This document shows, piece after piece, positions 11,993-21,933 of a stretch of 64,000 nt of DNA (within the stretch, counting starts at the first letter, position 1; every line of letters starts with the position of its first letter). This stretch comes from Pengzhenrongella sicca (GTDB lineage Bacteria; Actinomycetota; Actinomycetes; Actinomycetales; Cellulomonadaceae). A program made the translations under genes and the position numbers. Below the pieces are notes generated by a model that did not search any database, had not been told where the DNA came from, and worked only from the letters and a program-made list of their open reading frames with translations. The stretch lies in assembly GCF_017569225.1 (NCBI RefSeq), contig NZ_CP071868.1, positions 3,472,001-3,536,000 of the forward strand, given 5' to 3'.

Positions 11993-12160
11993 TCAGCTGA
12001 CGGCGGAGGTGAGTGCCTCGCCGAGCGCCTGGGCCTCGGTCGCGTTCAGCTCGACGACGAGTCGTCCGCCGCCCTCGAGCGGCACGCGCATGACGTAGCC
12101 ACGGCCCTCCTTGGTGACCTCGAGCGGGCCGTCGCCTGTACGCGGCTTCATGGCGGCCAT
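11993..12160 (-). CDS. DUF3117 small protein
   Basis: A 55-residue protein starting MAAMKPRTGDGPLEVTKEG, nearly invariant across actinobacteria (Rv1211 in M. tuberculosis). The function is unknown; the chain is one short beta-rich domain ending in a helix 'NATEAQALGEALTSA'. I choose the ATG at 12160 rather than longer options because GGAG at about 12169-12172 precedes it at good spacing and the family length is about 55 residues. It is probably co-transcribed with the downstream aminopeptidase gene. Confidence 0.9.
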   Translation of the reverse strand: MAAMKPRTGDGPLEVTKEGRGYVMRVPLEGGGRLVVELNATEAQALGEALTSAVS

Positions 12161-12289
12161 TCGTGGCTCTCCTTCATTCGATGCTGACCGACTCCGGAAG
12201 CCCCGCGCCCGCATGGAGCGGCGTCGAGGAGTCCGGAGCGGATGTCCAGATCCATTCTAGGTCACCTCGAGCCCCTGCTGGTGTCGCAA

Positions 12290-13489
12290 TCACGGTGGCC
12301 ATCCCGACGGTGGCGTCAGCCGCCACAGCATCCACACCCATCCGACCTGGAGCAACGTCCCCGCCACGACCAGGGCGGCGAGCCACAGCCGCGGCCGGCG
12401 GCCGGAGCCGCGAACCATGCCGGCGGTCACCGCGCCGAGCGGGAACGCGAGCAGGAGGAACCGCGCGAGGCTCGTCCCGGGCTCGATCACGCCCACGAGG
12501 TAGGCGAGGTACGCGATCGGCCAGGCGAACAGCTCGGCGCCAGCGCGCCGGGCCGGCGGGGAGGTCACGAGCACCGCGACGGCGAGCAGCACGGCGCCGA
12601 GCAGGAACGGCCCCCACTGCCCGGCGAGCCACCGCGCGACGTCGAGCCAGGGCAGCACGGGCACGACGCCCGGCCGCGCGCGCCACGCGGCCTGGGTCTC
12701 GAGGTAGGCGTCGGGCCGGCCCGTGACCGCGGCGCACACGGCCGGCCACGCGAACCCCGCGACGACCGCGGCGGCGAGCAGCAGGCCCATGCCGCCGACG
12801 TCGCGGCGCGGGACCGCGTCCTCGCCGCGGCGCGCGGCGCGCCAGCGGGCGACGACGTGCACCGCCACGACGACGGCCATCGGCAGCGCGACCGCTCGGG
12901 TGAAGCCGAGCGCGAGCACGAGCGCCGCTGCGGGTACGTACCGGCGTCGGATAAGCGCGAGCAGCACCGCCGCGACCAGGAGCAGCGCGAGCGACTCGGT
13001 GTAGGCGATCTGCAGCACGACCGCGGTCGGGAAGGTCGCCACGAGCGCGACCGTGGCCAGCGGCAGGCCGGGCCGGGCCGCGACCGCTCGCGGCGCCCCC
13101 GCCTCGATCGCTCGGTAGATCACGAGCATGGCCGCCGCGCCGAGCACGACGGCGAGCAGCGGGCCCACGCTCTGCCACGGAGCGCCCGTCACGGACATCA
13201 CGAGCCGCGCCAGGAGCGGGAACAGCGGGTAGAAGGCCCATGCGTTCTGCGCGACCGTCCCGTCGTCGCCCACGGGCAGCGTCTGGGGGTAGCCCTGCTC
13301 GGCGATCTCGCGGTACCAGCTTGCGTCCCACATCAGCCCCGTGAACTGCAGGTACGACGGCGCCTGCGGGGTCCAGAGGTTCGCGACCTGCTCCTGGGCG
13401 ACTGCGACGAGCACGAGCGCGCTCACGACGCGGGCGAGCACGTAGACCCCGAGGACCTGGGCCCACCAGGGCTGCGCCCGCAGGCTCAC
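12290..13489 (-). CDS. Polytopic mannosyltransferase-like membrane protein (PIG-V-like)
   Basis: A 399-residue membrane protein with about ten hydrophobic segments. The motif 'WDASWYREIAEQGYP' at ~53-67, in the first extracytoplasmic loop, resembles the catalytic 'WD-xx-WY-xx-IA' region of PIG-V-type mannosyltransferases and other polyprenyl-phosphate-dependent GT-C enzymes. It probably transfers a sugar to an envelope lipid or glycan; donor and acceptor are unknown. The GTG start at 13489 overlaps the folP2 stop by four bases (GTGA), so it is co-translated with that gene. Confidence 0.75.
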   Translation of the reverse strand: MSLRAQPWWAQVLGVYVLARVVSALVLVAVAQEQVANLWTPQAPSYLQFTGLMWDASWYREIAEQGYPQTLPVGDDGTVAQNAWAFYPLFPLLARLVMSVTGAPWQSVGPLLAVVLGAAAMLVIYRAIEAGAPRAVAARPGLPLATVALVATFPTAVVLQIAYTESLALLLVAAVLLALIRRRYVPAAALVLALGFTRAVALPMAVVVAVHVVARWRAARRGEDAVPRRDVGGMGLLLAAAVVAGFAWPAVCAAVTGRPDAYLETQAAWRARPGVVPVLPWLDVARWLAGQWGPFLLGAVLLAVAVLVTSPPARRAGAELFAWPIAYLAYLVGVIEPGTSLARFLLLAFPLGAVTAGMVRGSGRRPRLWLAALVVAGTLLQVGWVWMLWRLTPPSGWPP

Positions 13490-14403
13490 GCGAGGCCGCG
13501 CACCGCGCGTGCCGGCGCGAGGTCGCCCCGGAGGGTCGCGACCATGTCGAGCGTCCGGCGGGTGGCCCGCACGTCGTGGGTCCGAAACACGCGCGCGCCG
13601 AGCCACGCGGCCACGGCGGTCGCCGCGAGCGTGCCCTCCAACCGCTCGTCGACCGGCAGGTCGAGGCTCTCGCCGACGAAGTCCTTGCGCGAGAGCGCCA
13701 TCAGCACCGGATGCCCGAGGGCCACCAGCGCCTCGGTGCGGCGCACGAGCTCGAGCGAGTGCCAGGTGTTCTTGCCGAAGTCGTGCGTCGGGTCGACGAG
13801 CACGCTTGCCGGGTCGATCCCGAGCGCGACCGCGCGCGCCGCCGACGCCGCGAGCGTCGCCGTGACGTCGTCGAGCACCCCGCCCGGGTACTCCACCCGG
13901 AACGGGTCCGACCGCGGCCGCGCGCCGCCGGTGTGCGAGCACACGACGCCCAGCCCCAGCTCGGCGGCGACCTCGACGAGGCGCGGGTCGTGGCCGGCCC
14001 ACGTGTCGTTGATCAGGTCGGCGCCGGCCCGCCCGGCCGCGCGGGCGACGTCGGCTCGCCACGTGTCGACGCTGATGAGCAGGTCGGGGTGCCGCTCGCG
14101 CACGAGCTCGATCACGGGGAGCACGCGCGCGGCCTCCTGCGCGGCGTCGACCCGGGGGCCGCGCCCGGCGCGGATGCCGCCGATGTCGACGAGGTCCGCG
14201 CCGTCGTCGGCCGCGCGCGCGACGGCGTCCGCCGCGGCCGATCCCGACCCGTACCGCGCGGGCGCGTAGAACGAGTCCGGGGTCCGGTTGACGATCGCCA
14301 TCACGACCGGGCGGTCCGCGCCGAACGTGCGGTCCCGCAGCCGGACGACCGCGCCGGCGGGCGGCACCGCGGCGGGCGGGGTCACGTCTGCGGGCGGGGT
14401 CAC
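13486..14403 (-). CDS. folP: FolP2-type dihydropteroate synthase homologue
   Basis: A 305-residue TIM-barrel protein of the dihydropteroate synthase family. 'MAIVNRTPDSF' (35-45), 'SVDTW' (111-115), 'DPTHDFGKN', 'SRKDF' and 'RTHDV' match the pterin/pABA binding strands. However, loop 2 reads DIGGIRAGRG (73-82) where true synthases have a GGESTRPG motif, and loop 1 is NRTPDSFY instead of NVTPDSFSDGG. These are FolP2 features; mycobacterial FolP2 (Rv1207) sits in the same neighbourhood and is not thought to be the main folate enzyme. The GTG start overlaps the LOG gene stop by four bases. Confidence 0.85.
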   Translation of the reverse strand: MTPPADVTPPAAVPPAGAVVRLRDRTFGADRPVVMAIVNRTPDSFYAPARYGSGSAAADAVARAADDGADLVDIGGIRAGRGPRVDAAQEAARVLPVIELVRERHPDLLISVDTWRADVARAAGRAGADLINDTWAGHDPRLVEVAAELGLGVVCSHTGGARPRSDPFRVEYPGGVLDDVTATLAASAARAVALGIDPASVLVDPTHDFGKNTWHSLELVRRTEALVALGHPVLMALSRKDFVGESLDLPVDERLEGTLAATAVAAWLGARVFRTHDVRATRRTLDMVATLRGDLAPARAVRGLA

Positions 14404-15233
14404 GCCTGCGCGGCGGCCCGCGCTGCGGCGGCCTCGGCGGCGGCCGACTCGGCGACCGCCGCCTCCTCCGCGTCGCGCAGCGCGGCGTCGTGCGCCACGA
14501 CGTGGGCGACGGCGTCGTCGGGGTCGTCGACGAGCTTGATCAGGTCCAGGTCCCGGTCGCCGATCATCCCGCGCTCGCGCACCGGCCCGGCGAACCAGTC
14601 GAGCAGCCCGCGCCAGTAGTCGCGGCCGACGAGGACGATCGGGAACTCCGTGACCTTGTGGGTCTGCACGAGCGTCAGCGCCTCGAAGAGCTCGTCGAAC
14701 GTGCCGAAGCCGCCCGGGAGCACGATGAAGCCCTGCGCGTACTTGACGAACATCGTCTTGCGCGCGAAGAAGTAGCGGAAGTTCACGCCGAGGTCGACCC
14801 ACGGGTTCATGCCCTGCTCGAACGGCAGCTCGATGCCGAGCCCGACGGACAGGCCGCCGGCCTGGCTCGCACCCTTGTTCGCGGCCTCCATGACGCCCGG
14901 TCCGCCGCCGGTGATGACGGCGTAGCCGGCCTCGGCCAGCCCGCGGCCGACCCGCTCCGCGAGCGCGAAGTCGGGGTGCTCGGGCTTGACCCGGGCCGAC
15001 CCGAACACGCTCACCGCGGGACCGACCTCGGCGAGGGCGCTGAAGCCCTCGACGAACTCGCTCTGGATGCGCATCACCCGCCACTGGTCGCTGTGCAGCC
15101 AGCTCGCGCTGCTGCCCGGGCGGGCGAGCAGGCGCTGGTCGGTCGTCGTGGTGGGAATTTGGCCCCGGCGCAGCAGCACCGGCCCCTTGCGGTAGCCGTG
15201 CCCCGGTGCTGGTACGCCGTCGTCGCTCGTCAT
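14400..15233 (-). CDS. LOG family protein (TIGR00730 Rossmann fold; nucleoside-5'-phosphate phosphoribohydrolase-like)
   Basis: A 277-residue protein with the LOG signature 'VLPGGFGTFDELFEALT' (PGGxGTxxE) and an upstream glycine-rich segment 'VITGGGPGVMEAANKGA'. Characterised members release the base from cytokinin or AMP-type nucleotides; the bacterial substrate here is unknown. An Ala/Glu-rich tail of ~30 residues is unusual but common in actinobacterial members. A TAGAGT hexamer at 15241-15246 lies 7 nt before the ATG without a ribosome-binding site. It heads the LOG-folP2-mannosyltransferase run, each joined by a 4-base overlap. Confidence 0.88.
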   Translation of the reverse strand: MTSDDGVPAPGHGYRKGPVLLRRGQIPTTTTDQRLLARPGSSASWLHSDQWRVMRIQSEFVEGFSALAEVGPAVSVFGSARVKPEHPDFALAERVGRGLAEAGYAVITGGGPGVMEAANKGASQAGGLSVGLGIELPFEQGMNPWVDLGVNFRYFFARKTMFVKYAQGFIVLPGGFGTFDELFEALTLVQTHKVTEFPIVLVGRDYWRGLLDWFAGPVRERGMIGDRDLDLIKLVDDPDDAVAHVVAHDAALRDAEEAAVAESAAAEAAAARAAAQA

Positions 15234-15243
15234 ACCCGCGACT

Positions 15244-16341
15244 CTAAGTTGTCAGCCAGGACCGGAGCGCGTCGTGGCACAGGTGGAGCTGCCGAACGGC
15301 GCAGTGCTCGTCGTCCTTGTGCGCGAGCAGCGGGTCGCCGGGGCCGAAGTTGACGGCAGGGATGCCGAGCTCGGCGAAGCGCGCGACGTCGGTCCAGCCG
15401 AACTTCGGGGCCGGTGCGCCGCCCGTGAACGTGAGCACGGCGGCCGCGAAGTCGGCGGCCGCGGGCGCGTCCAGGCCGGGGCGCGCGCCGCCGGACGCAT
15501 CGGTCACCGTGACCTCGAACCCGTCGAAGAGCTCGCGCACGTGCGCGATCGCCTCGTCGACGGACCGCGACGGCGCGAACCGGTAGTTGACCGTGACGAC
15601 GCACTCGTCGGGGATGACGTTGCCGGCCACTCCCCCGCGGATCGCGACCGCGTTCATGCCCTCGCGGTACACCAGGCCCTCGACCTCGACGTCGGTGGCC
15701 GCGTAGGCGGTGAGCCGGCGCAGCACCTCGCCCGCGCCGTGCACCGCGTTGGTGCCCATCCACGACCGGGCCGAGTGCGCGGCGACGCCGGGCACGCGGA
15801 CCTCCACGCGCAGCGTCCCGTTGCAGCCGCCCTCGAGCCCGGCGTTCGTGGGCTCGCCGAGCACCGCGAAGTCCGCCACGAGCCAGTCGGGGTGGTTGCG
15901 CACGATCCGGCCGAGCCCGCTGAGGGCCGCGTCGACCTCCTCGTTGTCGTAGAAGACCCACGTGACGTCGCGGGTCGGCGCGGTCAACGCGGCCGCGAGC
16001 GCGACCTGGATCGCGACGCCGCCCTTCATGTCGACCGTCCCGCGGCCCCACACCTGCGCGTCGTCGCCGGTGCCGACCAGCGTCGTCGGCACGTTGCCTG
16101 CGATCGGCACGGTGTCGAGGTGGCCGGCCACGATGACGCGCGCCGCCCGGCCGAGCGACGTCCGCGCGACGACCGCGTCGCCGTCGCGCAGGACCTCCAG
16201 GTGCGGGTACGGCGCCAGCGCTGCCTCGACCGCGTCCGCGATCGCCGCCTCGGACCCGCTCACCGACGGCAGGTCGCAGAGCGCCCGCAGGAGGGCGAGC
16301 AGGTCGCCGGTCGGTTCGAGGACGGTGTCGTGGGGGCTCAC
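15244..16341 (-). CDS. dapE: Succinyl-diaminopimelate desuccinylase
   Basis: A 365-residue M20-family metallohydrolase that converts N-succinyl-LL-diaminopimelate to LL-diaminopimelate and succinate. Metal-binding and catalytic motifs include 'VAGHLDTVPIAG', 'GRGTVDMKGGVA' and 'DNEEVDA', followed by a dimerisation lid domain (~170-280) and the C-terminal 'FGPGDPLLAHKDDE' His ligand. The GTG start at 16341 lies 6 nt from a TAGGGT hexamer. dapE diverges from dapD, and dapC is 4.8 kb away, so three consecutive steps of the succinylase pathway are in this window. Confidence 0.94.
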   Translation of the reverse strand: MSPHDTVLEPTGDLLALLRALCDLPSVSGSEAAIADAVEAALAPYPHLEVLRDGDAVVARTSLGRAARVIVAGHLDTVPIAGNVPTTLVGTGDDAQVWGRGTVDMKGGVAIQVALAAALTAPTRDVTWVFYDNEEVDAALSGLGRIVRNHPDWLVADFAVLGEPTNAGLEGGCNGTLRVEVRVPGVAAHSARSWMGTNAVHGAGEVLRRLTAYAATDVEVEGLVYREGMNAVAIRGGVAGNVIPDECVVTVNYRFAPSRSVDEAIAHVRELFDGFEVTVTDASGGARPGLDAPAAADFAAAVLTFTGGAPAPKFGWTDVARFAELGIPAVNFGPGDPLLAHKDDEHCAVRQLHLCHDALRSWLTT

Positions 16342-16400
16342 CCCGCGACCCTACCGACCGCGGCGACCGCGGCCGGCGGCGCCGCGATTAGGGTTGCGGC
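16342..16400. promoter_or_regulatory. Divergent dapE/dapD promoter region, predicted leaderless in both directions
   Basis: The 59-bp gap holds two identical -10-like hexamers. TAGGGT on the minus strand (16348-16353) ends 6 nt before the dapE GTG, and TAGGGT on the plus strand (16389-16394) ends 6 nt before the dapD ATG. Neither gene has a Shine-Dalgarno sequence. With transcription starting 6-7 nt after a -10 element, both mRNAs would begin at the start codon. No convincing -35 was seen. Confidence 0.55.
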
Positions 16401-17375
16401 ATGAGTTCGCGCACCGCGTGGGGCTTCGGCCTCGCCACGATCACGTCCGACCCGGCGGCCACGCCCGCGACCCTCGACGTCTGGTACCCCGAGCCGACGC
16501 TCGGCGAGCCGCCGGCCGGCGCGGCCGTCCCGGCGGGCCTGGCGGAGCTCGAGGCCGAGGACGAGGCTCGCCAGGTGCGCACCGTCGTCGTGCGGACGGT
16601 CATCGAGCTCGACGCCCCGCCGGCCGACGCGGCCGACGCCTACCTGCGCCTGCACCTGCTCTCGCACCGGCTCGTCGCCCCGCACGGGCAGAACCTCGAC
16701 GGGATCTTCGGCCGGCTCTCGAACGTCGTCTGGACCGACCGGGGGCCGTGCGCGGTCGACGGCTTCGAGTCCACCCGACTGCGCCTGCGCGCCGCGACCG
16801 GCACCCCGGTGACCGTCTACGGCGTCGACAAGTTCCCGCGCATGGTCGACTACGTCGTCCCGTCCGGCGTGCGGGTGGCCGACGCCGACCGCGTGCGGCT
16901 CGGCGCGCACCTGGCCCCGGGCACGACCGTGATGCACGCCGGGTTCGTGAACTTCAACGCGGGCACCCTGGGTGTCTCGATGGTCGAGGGGCGCATCTCG
17001 TCGGGCGTCGTCGTCGGCGACGGCAGCGACGTCGGCGGCGGCGCGTCGATCATGGGCACCCTCTCGGGCGGCGGCCGCGAGGTCGTCTCGATCGGCGAAC
17101 GGTCCCTGCTCGGCGCGAACTCGGGCCTGGGCATCGCGCTCGGCGACGACTGCATCGTCGAGGCCGGGCTGTACGTCACGGCGGGCACCAAGGTCGCACT
17201 GGTCGGGTTCACGACGGCCGACGGCGCGCCCGTCGAGACCCGCGTCATCAAGGCCCGCGAGCTGTCCGGGGCCAGCTCGGTGCTCTTTCGCCGCAACTCG
17301 CAGTCCGGTGGGATCGAGGCGGTCGCGCGCACGGGCGCCGGCGTGGTCCTCAACGCCGCGCTGCACCAGCACTGA
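16401..17375 (+). CDS. dapD: 2,3,4,5-tetrahydropyridine-2,6-dicarboxylate N-succinyltransferase
   Basis: A 324-residue actinobacterial-type DapD that succinylates tetrahydrodipicolinate in lysine/diaminopimelate synthesis. An alpha/beta N-terminal domain (~1-145) is followed by a left-handed beta-helix of hexapeptide repeats (~150-280) and a C-terminal cap. '[18 protein letters not shown]' and '[20 protein letters not shown]' are conserved active-site segments; the glutamate in '[20 protein letters not shown]' aligns with the catalytic residue region of Rv1201c. It is divergent from dapE. Confidence 0.95.
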   Translation: MSSRTAWGFGLATITSDPAATPATLDVWYPEPTLGEPPAGAAVPAGLAELEAEDEARQVRTVVVRTVIELDAPPADAADAYLRLHLLSHRLVAPHGQNLDGIFGRLSNVVWTDRGPCAVDGFESTRLRLRAATGTPVTVYGVDKFPRMVDYVVPSGVRVADADRVRLGAHLAPGTTVMHAGFVNFNAGTLGVSMVEGRISSGVVVGDGSDVGGGASIMGTLSGGGREVVSIGERSLLGANSGLGIALGDDCIVEAGLYVTAGTKVALVGFTTADGAPVETRVIKARELSGASSVLFRRNSQSGGIEAVARTGAGVVLNAALHQH

Positions 17376-17386
17376 CGCGTCGACCC

Positions 17387-18270
17387 ATGTCCCTCCGCCG
17401 CCGCCGCACCTCCCCCGGGCGCACCGCCCTGACCCTCCTCGCGGTGGGCGGCCTCGCGGTGGTCGGCGTCGTGTTCGCGCTCAACCGGCTCGGCACCGCC
17501 GAGGTGCTCAGCGAGCGCTGCGCCGCCGCGAGCGACGGGACGAGCTGGTACCTCGACCCGGCCCAGGCCGACAACGCCGCGCTGCTCGTGGGCGTCTCGG
17601 TCCGCCGGGCGCTGCCCGCGCGCGCGGCGACGATCTCCATCGCGACGGCGCTGCAGGAGTCAAAGCTCATGAACCTCGACTACGGCGACCGTGACTCGAT
17701 CGGCCTGTTCCAGCAGCGGCCCTCCCAGGGCTGGGGCACGATCGAACAGATCATGGACCCGGTGTACGCGACCAACGCGTTCTTCGACGTGCTGATCACC
17801 GTCGAGGGCTATGAGGGGCTCCCGATCACCGAGGCAGCCCAGCGCGTGCAGCGCTCGGGCTTCCCGGAGGCGTACGCCCAGCACGAGGGCGTCTCTCGCG
17901 CCTGGGCCTCGGCGCTGACCGGGTACACACCCGCGTCCGTGACCTGCGAGCTGCGCGCGTCGACGAGCGCGGGCTCGGCCGACGCCGTCACCGCCCGGAT
18001 CGCGCGCGACTACGGCGACGCCGCGACGACGACCGTCGACGGCGCCGTCGTCACCGTGGATGCGCGCGCGCTCGGCTCGGGCAACGCCGCCGACGACGCG
18101 CGGCTGGCCTGGTCGCTCGCGCAGTGGTCGGTCGCGGTCGCGGACGGCCTCGAGCTCGACGCCGTCGCGACCGCCGCCAGGTGTGGACCCGGTCGGAATC
18201 CGCGTGGGCCGCGACGAGCGCGGCCGACCCCGTCGCGCCCGGCGAGGTCCGCCTCACCCTCGCCGGCTGA
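17387..18270 (+). CDS. Lysozyme-like (transglycosylase-fold) exported protein, apparent C-terminal frameshift
   Basis: N-terminal basic residues and one membrane helix (~12-32) precede a domain with 'TALQESKLMNLDYGDRDS' and 'GLFQQRPSQGWGT'. This arrangement is common in actinobacterial proteins with a lysozyme/transglycosylase-like fold; the Glu in 'QES' would be the catalytic candidate. Activity is unproven. In the starting frame the chain runs on, with poor Arg/Pro-rich sequence, to 18667 inside antisense gltA. The sensible C-terminus (VWTRSESAW...GEVRLTLAG) lies in another frame from about 18175 to the TGA at 18268-18270. One indel at about 18165-18180 would join them. Confidence 0.7.
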
Positions 18271-18347
18271 GCGACCCCAGGGACGGGGCGGCCGTCCGGT
18301 CGGCGACTGGAGCGCCGACCCTGGCCGCCGGAGCGGACCGCCGGACG

Positions 18348-18466
18348 GAGTGTGGGCAATCTGCTCTCGAGCCCGCGCGGGTGGGGCTTCTGCCGGTCCG
18401 CCACCGATTGAGGGGACCGATTGCCCACACCCGAGCGCTCGGGAACCGATTGCCCACACGCGCGAG
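18348..18466. repeat. Four-armed dispersed repeat, copy 2 (between convergent genes)
   Basis: Same architecture as the copies at 3121 and 34413. Forward arms are GAGTGTGGGCAATCTGCTCT at 18348 and GGGTGGGGCTTCTGCCGGTC at about 18379. Reverse arms are GACCGATTGCCCACACCCGA at about 18415 and AACCGATTGCCCACACGCGC at about 18444. Forward 'GTGTGGGCAATC' and reverse 'GATTGCCCACAC' are exact inverted repeats. It lies between the lysozyme-like gene and gltA, which converge. The interval 18271-18518 contains this repeat and a short hairpin but no gene. Confidence 0.75.
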
Positions 18467-18483
18467 CTCACGGCCAGGTCGAA

Positions 18484-18502
18484 CCCGCCCGGAACGGGCG
18501 GG
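18484..18502. terminator. Hairpin downstream of gltA
   Basis: CCCGCCCG, a GAA loop, and CGGGCGGG form a perfect 8-bp G+C stem 17 nt beyond the gltA stop codon. No T-run follows on either strand, as is usual for terminators in very G+C-rich actinobacteria. Confidence 0.5.
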
Positions 18503-18518
18503 CGCGGCCGCTGCGGCC

Positions 18519-19823
<1,305 letters not shown>

Positions 19824-20036
19824 GCGGTTCCCTCCTGCGTTGCCCGCTCGCGAGGTTCTCGCGGCCCGGGAACGACTCTTGGCTTTTCGACCGGAGTCGG
19901 TCGGACCTGGTAGACGTCGTTGACTCGCGCTCACGCTACCCGCGCTACCAGCCCGCGACGAGCGCTCCGGGCACCAAAGTCCCGGTCCGGGCGTGATCCG
20001 GATCACATCTGAAGCCCGGGGGTGCCCTTCCCCGCG

Positions 20037-21161
20037 TCAGGCCCCGGTGAGTCGGGCCGCCGCCTCCGCGATGCGCTCGTCGGTCGCGGTGAGCGCGAGC
20101 CGGACGTGACCCGCCGCAGCGACGCCGTAGAAGCTCCCGGGAGCGGCGAGGATGCCCAGCTCCGCGAGGTCGCGGATCGTCGACCAGCAGTCCTGACCCG
20201 CGCCCGCCGGCCGCGCCCACAGATACAGGCCGGCGGCCGACCCGTCCACCTCGAGCCCCGCGGCCCCGAGCGCGCCGAGCAGCCGGGCCCGCCGGACCCG
20301 GTACCGCTCGCGCTGCACGGCGACGTGCTCGTCGTCGGCCAGCGCCGCCGTCATCGCGGCCTGGACGGGGCCGGGCACGATCATCCCCAGGTGCTTGCGG
20401 GTCTCCACGAGGCCGGCGACCAGCGCCGGGTCGCCCGCGACGAAGGCGGCGCGGTACCCGGCGAGATTGGACTGCTTGGACAGCGAGTACACCGCGAGCA
20501 GCCCGGTCAGGTCGCCGCCGCTCACGCGGGGGTCGAGCAGGCTGGGCACGCCGCCGCTGGCCCACGGTTCGTCCCAGGCGAGCTCGGCGTAGCACTCGTC
20601 CGAGGCCACCACGGCGCCGGCCGCGCGGGCCGCGTCGACGACGGCGCGCAGCTCGGCGGCCGAGCGCACCCGGCCGTCGGGGTTGCCGGGCGAGTTGAGC
20701 CACACCAGGGCGACGTCCTGGCCGCGCCAGGCGTCGACGTCGTCGGCGGGCAGCGGCGTCGCCCCCGCGAGCCGCGCGCCGACGTCGTAGGTCGGGTAGG
20801 CGGTGCTCGGGTGCACGACGACGTCGCCCGCGCCGAGGCCGAGCAGCGACGGCAGGAGCGCCACGAACTCCTTCGAGCCGACGGTCGGCAGCACCGCGGC
20901 CGGGTCCAGCCCGGGCACGCCGCGGCGGCGGGCGAACCAGTCGACCACCGCCTGCCGGAGCGCGGGCGTGCCGTGCGTCGTGGGGTAGCCCGGCGAGTCG
21001 GCTGCGGCGGCCAGCGCGGCCTGCACGACGGCGGGCGTCGGGTCGACCGGCGTGCCGACCGAGAGGTCGACGATGCCGCGCGGGTGAGCGCGGGCGATCG
21101 CCGCGTAGGGCGCGAGAGTGTTCCACGGGAAGACCGGGAGGGCGCCGACCTCGAAGCCCAT
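20037..21161 (-). CDS. dapC: N-succinyldiaminopimelate aminotransferase (actinobacterial DapC)
   Basis: A 374-residue fold-type I PLP aminotransferase that transfers the amino group from glutamate to N-succinyl-2-amino-6-ketopimelate. The PLP lysine is in 'VYSLSKQSNLAGYR'; 'WLNSPGNPDGR' and 'VASDECYAELAWD' are the usual cofactor-binding segments. It follows fdxA by 50 bp on the same strand, as Rv1178 follows fdxC (Rv1177) in M. tuberculosis, which supports the DapC assignment over other aminotransferases. Confidence 0.92.
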   Translation of the reverse strand: MGFEVGALPVFPWNTLAPYAAIARAHPRGIVDLSVGTPVDPTPAVVQAALAAAADSPGYPTTHGTPALRQAVVDWFARRRGVPGLDPAAVLPTVGSKEFVALLPSLLGLGAGDVVVHPSTAYPTYDVGARLAGATPLPADDVDAWRGQDVALVWLNSPGNPDGRVRSAAELRAVVDAARAAGAVVASDECYAELAWDEPWASGGVPSLLDPRVSGGDLTGLLAVYSLSKQSNLAGYRAAFVAGDPALVAGLVETRKHLGMIVPGPVQAAMTAALADDEHVAVQRERYRVRRARLLGALGAAGLEVDGSAAGLYLWARPAGAGQDCWSTIRDLAELGILAAPGSFYGVAAAGHVRLALTATDERIAEAAARLTGA

Positions 21162-21211
21162 CTAGGGCGCCGGGGTCGCGGGCGGGGTCGAGCGCACGGC
21201 GTCGCCGCGCT

Positions 21212-21538
21212 CTACTCGGTGACCACCTGGAGGGGAAGCGTCGCGATGATGGGGTGGTCCTTGGGGATCATGCCCAGCTTGGCCGCGCCGCCCGGGGACC
21301 CCAGGTCGTCGAAGAACTCGACGTTCGCCTTGTAGTACTCGGCCCACTGCGGCGGCGTGTCGTCCTCGTAGTAGATCGCCTCGACGGGGCAGACGGGCTC
21401 GCAGGCGCCGCAGTCGACGCATTCGTCCGGGTGGATGTAGAGCGACCGTTTGCCCTCGTAGATGCAGTCGACGGGGCATTCCTCGATGCACGCCTTGTCC
21501 TTGACATCCACGCACGGCTGGGCGATGACATACGTCAC
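21212..21538 (-). CDS. fdxA: Seven-iron ferredoxin
   Basis: A 108-residue ferredoxin with a 3Fe-4S motif and a 4Fe-4S motif in the N-terminal half ('CVDVKDKACIEECPVDCIY' and 'CVDCGACEPVCPVEAI') and an acidic C-terminal extension typical of actinobacterial FdxA/FdxC. It acts as a low-potential electron carrier, for example for cytochrome P450 or oxidoreductase partners. The GTG start at 21538 is chosen because AGGAGG at about 21545-21551 precedes it and family proteins start (M)TYVIAQPC. It is co-oriented with dapC. Confidence 0.95.
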   Translation of the reverse strand: MTYVIAQPCVDVKDKACIEECPVDCIYEGKRSLYIHPDECVDCGACEPVCPVEAIYYEDDTPPQWAEYYKANVEFFDDLGSPGGAAKLGMIPKDHPIIATLPLQVVTE

Positions 21539-21587
21539 GGTCGATCCTCCTGGGCCCGTTCGATCGGGTACGCCTTCGGCGGCCTGT

Positions 21588-21601
21588 CTAGTATCCACTA
21601 G
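21588..21601. promoter_or_regulatory. Palindromic overlapping -10 region between fdxA and a divergent small gene
   Basis: CTAGT-ATCC-ACTAG is a perfect 5-bp palindrome. It reads TAGTAT as a -10 candidate toward the plus-strand gene at 21634 and GATACT toward fdxA on the minus strand. The placement suits both starts (about 33 and 50 nt). A weak GTGTCG lies 17 nt upstream of GATACT. The assignment rests on pattern only. Confidence 0.35.
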
Positions 21602-21633
21602 GTGACGGCTCCGACACTCGTACGTCCCGCGTG

Positions 21634-21888
21634 ATGACCACCACTGTCGGCCCGACCCCGGCGCCCGAGCCGTGGCGCGCCTGGCCGACGGGCACGCGCG
21701 TGGTGGTCCGGCGCCGCCTGAGCGAGGGCGGCTACTCCGACGTTCTCGGCGAGGTCCTCGCCTCGGACGGCACCGGCGTGCGCATCGAGACCCGGCGCGG
21801 GCCCGTGCACGTACCGGCCGCCGACATCGCGCTCGGCAAGGTCATCCCGCCGGCGCCACCGCGCCGCGCGCCCCGGCAGCCGGACTGA
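21634..21888 (+). CDS. Small SH3-like protein resembling the N-terminal domain of Rv0428c-type acetyltransferases
   Basis: An 84-residue protein. 'GTRVVVRRRLSEGGYSDVLG' and 'VRIETRRGPVHVPAADIALG' resemble the small beta-barrel that precedes the GNAT domain in cg3035/Rv0428c-family acetyltransferases, but no acetyltransferase domain follows. The tail is Pro/Arg-rich. Function is unknown. The frame offers GTG at 21631 or ATG at 21634; neither has a clear ribosome-binding site. It is divergent from fdxA and convergent with the VanW gene. Confidence 0.65.
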   Translation: MTTTVGPTPAPEPWRAWPTGTRVVVRRRLSEGGYSDVLGEVLASDGTGVRIETRRGPVHVPAADIALGKVIPPAPPRRAPRQPD

Positions 21889-21933
21889 GCGGCCGACCGG
21901 ACTCAGCGGCCACCAGGCCTGAGCGGGCCCGAC

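Noticed and set aside
10156-12000. Long open frame on the plus strand opposite the aminopeptidase gene
   Set aside because: It is Arg/Gly-rich with no domain, while the minus strand encodes a complete M17 aminopeptidase; long antisense frames are expected at this base composition.
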